NCBI GenBank assembly: GCA_016840385.1
Contig: JAEOSL010000047.1
Location: 1-25,133, forward strand
Direction of reading: 5' to 3'
Source of the DNA: Candidatus Thorarchaeota archaeon
Lineage (GTDB): Archaea; Asgardarchaeota; Thorarchaeia; Thorarchaeales; Thorarchaeaceae
DNA length: 25,133 nt
The notes beneath the pieces are model-generated. The model did no database searches. It was not told the origin of the DNA and was given only the letters and a program-made list of their open reading frames with translations. Position numbers and translations under genes: made by a program. Positions 21,694 to 25,133 of this stretch are shown in pieces; within the stretch, counting starts at the first letter, position 1; the number at the start of each line of letters is the position of its first letter.

Positions 21694-22001
21694 TTAGTTC
21701 AGAAACGTTTTCATGTCTTAAAACGTATTGCTTGTGGTTCGAGAAATTAGAGTAGACCTTTTGTTAAACACCAGTAGTAATTTCTTAAGTTGTAATTATA
21801 ACAATGATATATAGATTATGAAGCACGAGAGTAGGTTAATAATTGAAATCGTGAATAACCTCATTCTATTACGTTATTTGTAGAAATTGATCCTGTCCGA
21901 CAAATTTAACCATTCTAGGCAGGAAGAGTAGCATTAAAATGTAGGTTCTTAGGATACTAAACTTGATTTAATATTCGGCCAATTGGAAGGAATGAATAAA
22001 G
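21694..22001. other. 308-base AT-rich divergent intergenic region
   Basis: No gene longer than about 20 codons seen. It separates the DUF2085 gene from the ferredoxin-AOR operon and must hold both promoters. Candidates are a TTTTAA-containing site at about 21718-21724 for the minus strand, and GCATTAAAATG near 21932 for the operon. GGAAGGA at 21984-21990 is the ribosome site of the ferredoxin gene. Confidence 0.5.
21705..21726. repeat. 7-bp perfect inverted repeat upstream of the DUF2085 gene
   Basis: ACGTTTT (21705-21711) and AAAACGT (21720-21726) around an 8-base spacer, 12 bases from the GTG start. It overlaps the likely TATA region on the minus strand, so an operator is plausible. Confidence 0.5.
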
Positions 22002-22496
22002 ATGGAAAAGCTGCTACTTGTCGATATGGACAAATGCACTGGTTGTAAGCAGTGTTCCTTAGCTTGTTCTCTCATCAAAGACGACCTATTCGATCTAGCC
22101 AGAGGAAGAATTAAGGTTCTGAAGAAAGAGGATATTGCATTAGGAATAGAGCTATTATGCGAACAGTGTGATGCTCATCCTTGTATTGAAGCCTGCCCAG
22201 ATGAGGCGCTATCAAGAGATGAGTCAACAGGTATCATTACGGTTGATGCAGAAACATGTACTGAGTGTGGATCATGCGTTGAAGCCTGCCCATACCACGG
22301 CATTAGATTGCACCCTGAAACAAATATCCCCATAATTTGTGATCTCTGTGGAGGAGATCCCTATTGTGCTAAACACTGTGTTCCAGGAGCAATAACTTGG
22401 GAAGACAAAACTGATGATCTTGTAAAAGAGAAAAAGAAACTACGTTCTGCTCGAATGGCGATGTATCGCATTCACAAGAAGGAGGGTGAAAATTGA
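22002..22496 (+). CDS. Polyferredoxin with four [4Fe-4S] motifs, AOR electron-transfer subunit
   Basis: A 164-aa iron-sulfur protein with 16 cysteines in four groups: C12/15/18/22 (CTGCKQCSLAC), C53/56/61/65, C86/89/92/96 (CTECGSCVEAC) and C113/116/122/126. The Cys-Pro endings and the HPC spacing are those of DMSO-reductase-type beta subunits (HycB/DmsB-like), so it should carry electrons from the downstream oxidoreductase. A basic helix at the C-terminus (KEKKKLRSARMAMYRIHKKEG) may dock a partner (read as motif). ATG 22002 has GGAAGGA about ten bases upstream. Its stop overlaps the start of the AOR gene by one base (TGATG), so translation is coupled. A comparable pair, WOR5 and its polyferredoxin, is known in Pyrococcus. 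Confidence 0.93.
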   Translation: MEKLLLVDMDKCTGCKQCSLACSLIKDDLFDLARGRIKVLKKEDIALGIELLCEQCDAHPCIEACPDEALSRDESTGIITVDAETCTECGSCVEACPYHGIRLHPETNIPIICDLCGGDPYCAKHCVPGAITWEDKTDDLVKEKKKLRSARMAMYRIHKKEGEN

Positions 22497-24415
22497 TGTA
22501 TGGTCACCAAGGAAAGATATTGCATGTTGAATTAGGAAAGAACAAGATTTGGACAGAAGATATTCCAGAAGAATGGCGTAAATTGTATATTGGATCCAGA
22601 GGAATAAACGCAAAGCTCCTTTGGGACTATTGTAAGGACCCTGAAATCACTTGGGATGACCCAAGGAATATTGTGGTTTTTGCACCCGGTGCTGTAACCG
22701 GAACGACAGCTCCAGCATCTGGTAGAACGTCAGTTACAACAGTTGGTTGTACAACAGGACTCTATCTTAAGAGCAACACTGGCGGACATTGGGGAGCTGA
22801 ACTGAAGTTTGCGGGATATGACCATCTGGTGGTTCATGGAGAATCAGACAAGCCTGTGTATATTCATATTGAAGATGATAAAGTTGAGATTAAAGATGCA
22901 AAGGAACTCTGGGGTAAGGATATCATAGAAACTGACAGGATACTAAAAGAGTGGCATGGTGAGGAATCAAGAGGTCTCTATATTGGACCCGCTGGTGAAA
23001 ATCTAGTTCGCGCCTCATCAATTCATTGTTCTCTGTATCACGCTGCAGGGAGAGGTGGCGGAGCAGCCGTGATGGGTAAGAAAAAACTCAAAGCAGTTAG
23101 CGTAAGGGGAACAAAACCAATTCGAGTGAAAGATCCGAAGAAATTTGCTAAAGTCGCAGAAGAGATGAGAGAGCTTCTGCGAGCAGATAGTGGAGCCCAA
23201 GGACTGCATGAATTCGGTACAGCAGGTTCACTTGCGGGTGTAAATGAATTGCATGCATTTCCAGGTAAGAACTGGCAGACAGGGTATACGGAGAATGTGT
23301 TCCCTATAACTGGCCAAGCTCTTAATGCCGGAGGCTATCTAAAACGACGTGTAGCTTGTTTCGGTTGTACCATAGGTTGTCACCGATATTCATCGATTGA
23401 CAAAGGACCAAATGCAGGGATTGCTAGTGGTGGTCCAGAGTACGAAACTTTTGGCGCACTGGGTAATGGGCCAGGAGTAATCGATACTGAAGGGGTTCTT
23501 CTCGCAAATGAGATGTGCAATCGATTAGGATTGGATACTATCACTGCGGGAGGAGTAGCTCAATGGGCAATCGAGAGCTATGAACGTGGAGTCCTTACAA
23601 AGGAGGACACAGATGGACTCGATCTTGGCTGGGGCAAGATACCGGAGCTATTAGAAATAATTGAGGCTCTTGCATACAGAAGAGGCAATCTTGGAGATCT
23701 TCTAGCGGATGGTTTGAAAATCGCCACAAAGAAAGTTGGAAAAGATTCTTACAAGTGGGCAATTATGAATGCTAAGGGTCTTGAGCAATCGAATGTAGAA
23801 ACGCGTTCAGCAAAAGCCTATGCTCTTGCCTTTGCTGTCAATCCGCGAGGAAATGACCATCTCATGACTGAAACCTTTGCTGAATTCGGTGCAAGCCCAG
23901 AAGCAATCGATGTTGTTGAAAAAATAACTGGTGATAAGAAGTGGGCATCACCTCACCACACTGAGTTCAGAGCTGAAATTGTCCGATGGCATGAAGACTG
24001 TTATGAGATTACAGAAGCTTTGGGCTTCTGTGTGTTCACATCAACTGCAGCATACGGAGTCAATCCAGATAATATGGCCAGGATGTACACAGCTGCAACA
24101 GGAATTGAGATGTCTGAAGACGAATTGATGCTGACTGGTCGACGAGTTTGCACAATCGAGAAAGCATTCAATGTAACTCGAGGTGCAACAAGAGCGCATG
24201 ACAACTTACCATGGCGACTCATGAATGAAGGAGCTGCGTCTGGACCACTTAAGGGAGCAACTAATTCTCAAGAAGAATTGGATGAGATGCTTGATCTATA
24301 CTATGATCTTCATGAGTGGGACAGAGAAACAAGCTGGCCAACTAGAGAAACTCTAGAGATGCTTGATCTGAAATACATAGCAGACTATCTTGATGAACTG
24401 GGGAAACTTCCCTAA
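22496..24415 (+). CDS. aor: Aldehyde:ferredoxin oxidoreductase family (tungsto-bispterin) catalytic subunit
   Basis: A 639-aa enzyme oxidizing an aldehyde to its acid with ferredoxin as acceptor. AOR features in order: N-terminal beta domain LHVELGKNKIWTEDIPEEW, GSRGINAKLLWDYC, the GTTAPASGRTSVTT pterin region, TGGHWGAELKFAGYDHLVV, YIGPAGENLVRAS, GRGGGAAVMGKKKLKAV, the [4Fe-4S] ligands C288/C291/C295 in CFGCTIGC, and the distal Cys C512 in ALGFCVF. These numbers match the Pyrococcus AOR cluster positions I recall (288, 291, 295, then 494). The substrate class within AOR/FOR/GAPOR/WOR is not resolvable by eye. ATG 22496 has GGGTGA six bases upstream; a TTG at 22493 is the alternative. Coupled to the polyferredoxin gene. 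Confidence 0.93.
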   Translation: MYGHQGKILHVELGKNKIWTEDIPEEWRKLYIGSRGINAKLLWDYCKDPEITWDDPRNIVVFAPGAVTGTTAPASGRTSVTTVGCTTGLYLKSNTGGHWGAELKFAGYDHLVVHGESDKPVYIHIEDDKVEIKDAKELWGKDIIETDRILKEWHGEESRGLYIGPAGENLVRASSIHCSLYHAAGRGGGAAVMGKKKLKAVSVRGTKPIRVKDPKKFAKVAEEMRELLRADSGAQGLHEFGTAGSLAGVNELHAFPGKNWQTGYTENVFPITGQALNAGGYLKRRVACFGCTIGCHRYSSIDKGPNAGIASGGPEYETFGALGNGPGVIDTEGVLLANEMCNRLGLDTITAGGVAQWAIESYERGVLTKEDTDGLDLGWGKIPELLEIIEALAYRRGNLGDLLADGLKIATKKVGKDSYKWAIMNAKGLEQSNVETRSAKAYALAFAVNPRGNDHLMTETFAEFGASPEAIDVVEKITGDKKWASPHHTEFRAEIVRWHEDCYEITEALGFCVFTSTAAYGVNPDNMARMYTAATGIEMSEDELMLTGRRVCTIEKAFNVTRGATRAHDNLPWRLMNEGAASGPLKGATNSQEELDEMLDLYYDLHEWDRETSWPTRETLEMLDLKYIADYLDELGKLP

Positions 24416-24417
24416 AT

Positions 24418-24446
24418 GAGGGGCGAAAGCCTCTCTTCATCTTTTT
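24418..24446 (+). terminator. GNRA-tetraloop hairpin with T-run between AOR and the next gene
   Basis: A 7-bp stem, 24418-24424 with 24429-24435 (one G-T pair), closes a GAAA loop and is followed by TTCATCTTTTT. Placed three bases after the AOR stop and 16 bases before the next start, it may terminate or tune read-through, or protect the mRNA end. Confidence 0.5.
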
Positions 24447-24461
24447 GAAAGGATGATTACA

Positions 24462-25133
24462 ATGAAAGGATTCAAAGAATTAGGTGTAGCAATGACAGGG
24501 GTATTCCCTGTAGATGAAGCAGTAGAATTGACAAAGGTTGCAGAAAAATCTGGTTTGGGTAGTGCGTGGTTTGCTGAGGACTATTTCTTCAGAGGAGGCA
24601 TACCATACATGGCTGCAGCAGCCATGGTAACTGAAACGCTCAGGATAGGTTTAGGAGTGGTCAATCCCTACTCTCGTCATCCGGCTCTGATTGCTATGGA
24701 ATTTGCAACTCTGGATGAGATGTCCAATAAACGGGCGGTATTTGGGCTTGGTTCTGGCGTTCCTTACTGGATGGAACAGATGGGCATTTATGACAAGAAG
24801 CCGCTATCTAGAACTCGTGCATGCGTGGACCTTGTACGTAAAATCATGACTGGGGAGAATATCAATCATGAAGACAAGTTCTTCAATGTAAAAGATGTGA
24901 AACTTATTTTCGAGCCAGTCAGAAAGCGTGCACCCATTTACCTTGCATTTGAAGGACCCAAAGGTCTCGCATTATCAGGTGAGATTGGGGACGGGGTTAT
25001 ACTCTCTATCTTCAGTACTCCAGCATATGTCAAATTTGCATGGGAACGCGTAGCAATAGGAGCAGAGAAAGCAGGGAAGTCATTGGATGATTATGAAATG
25101 GTAGCTTACATGCCTACGGTAATCGATGATGAC
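24462..25133 (+). CDS. Luciferase-like (F420-type) oxidoreductase, N-terminal 224 aa, runs off the window
   Basis: A bacterial-luciferase-fold TIM-barrel protein, of the kind that in archaea usually uses coenzyme F420 (for example methylene-H4MPT reductase, Mer). Visible features: KELGVAMTGVFPVDEAVELTKVAEK opening (read as motif), the GLGSAWFAEDYFFRGG strand, TETLRIGLGVVNPYSRHPALIAME, RAVFGLGSGVPYWME, RACVDLVRKIMTGE, PIYLAFEGPKGLALSGEIGDGVILS. These are the pattern positions of Mer and related LLM proteins. ATG 24462 has GGATGA six bases upstream. It follows the AOR gene by 46 bases with a hairpin between, so it is a likely third gene of the redox operon. The C-terminus is outside the window, and cofactor type is a family inference. 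Confidence 0.88.
   Translation, partial: MKGFKELGVAMTGVFPVDEAVELTKVAEKSGLGSAWFAEDYFFRGGIPYMAAAAMVTETLRIGLGVVNPYSRHPALIAMEFATLDEMSNKRAVFGLGSGVPYWMEQMGIYDKKPLSRTRACVDLVRKIMTGENINHEDKFFNVKDVKLIFEPVRKRAPIYLAFEGPKGLALSGEIGDGVILSIFSTPAYVKFAWERVAIGAEKAGKSLDDYEMVAYMPTVIDDD

Noticed and set aside
21817..21883. 21-codon open frame starting at an ATG in the divergent gap
   Set aside because: No ribosome site and no supporting signal; length is within chance in AT-rich DNA.

Overview
The window looks like chromosomal DNA from an archaeon, most likely an Asgard archaeon (Promethearchaeota, perhaps the Thorarchaeia). The reasons are mixed. The sequence shows archaeal-style TATA/BRE-like promoters, frequent TTG starts behind good Shine-Dalgarno sites, and gene families common in archaea: a UPF0215/DUF99 protein, an archaeal coiled-coil protein, a tungsten-type aldehyde:ferredoxin oxidoreductase and a stand-alone RAM domain. 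It also shows two Roadblock/LC7 genes, a family expanded in Asgards. The lineage is inferred from memory of families and no search was possible. Genes are densely packed on both strands. I saw no tRNA, rRNA, CRISPR array, IS element or phage gene.

Layout. 1-3320 (minus strand): a probable co-directional cluster of an archaeal coiled-coil protein with an exact 54-bp triple repeat, a 10-TM EamA-like transporter fused to a C-terminal RAM (Lrp/AsnC ligand-binding) domain, a stand-alone RAM protein, and the N-terminal part of an ABC ATPase that runs off the left edge. 3502-7557: a RimK-type ATP-grasp ligase, an unknown 132-aa protein sharing its promoter region, GlmS (hexosamine synthesis, true start TTG at 6715), and a divergent tandem winged-helix regulator with a candidate operator between the two. 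7566-11441: a double-Roadblock protein, an orphan BMP/PnrA-like membrane-anchored binding protein, an HD-domain hydrolase, a UPF0215 protein and a single-Roadblock protein.

11438-15580: an N-anchored extracytoplasmic subtilase whose C-terminal half resembles eukaryotic site-1 protease, a divergent CPBP/CAAX-type intramembrane protease, a two-repeat cyclin-fold protein resembling TFIIB without its zinc ribbon, and a dodecin. 15637-19124: an ABC-2 type permease without an adjacent ATPase, a 56-aa small ORF with its own terminator-like hairpin, a small membrane protein, a cytoplasmic C25 (gingipain/caspase-like) peptidase, and a small charged helical protein upstream of it. 19271-21693: a SerB-like HAD phosphatase, a DegT/DnrJ/EryC1 sugar aminotransferase and a DUF2085 membrane protein. 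22002-25133: a redox operon of a four-cluster ferredoxin, an aldehyde ferredoxin oxidoreductase (AOR family) overlapping it by one base, and, after a hairpin, the start of an F420-type luciferase-like oxidoreductase.

Themes. GlmS, the DegT aminotransferase and many NxS/T sequons in the exported proteins fit amino-sugar and N-glycan metabolism. The AOR cluster fits tungsten- and ferredoxin/F420-based anaerobic metabolism. The most striking items are the site-1-protease-like subtilase beside an intramembrane protease, the zinc-ribbon-less TFIIB-like protein, the transporter-RAM fusion with its solo RAM partner, and the cytoplasmic C25 peptidase.
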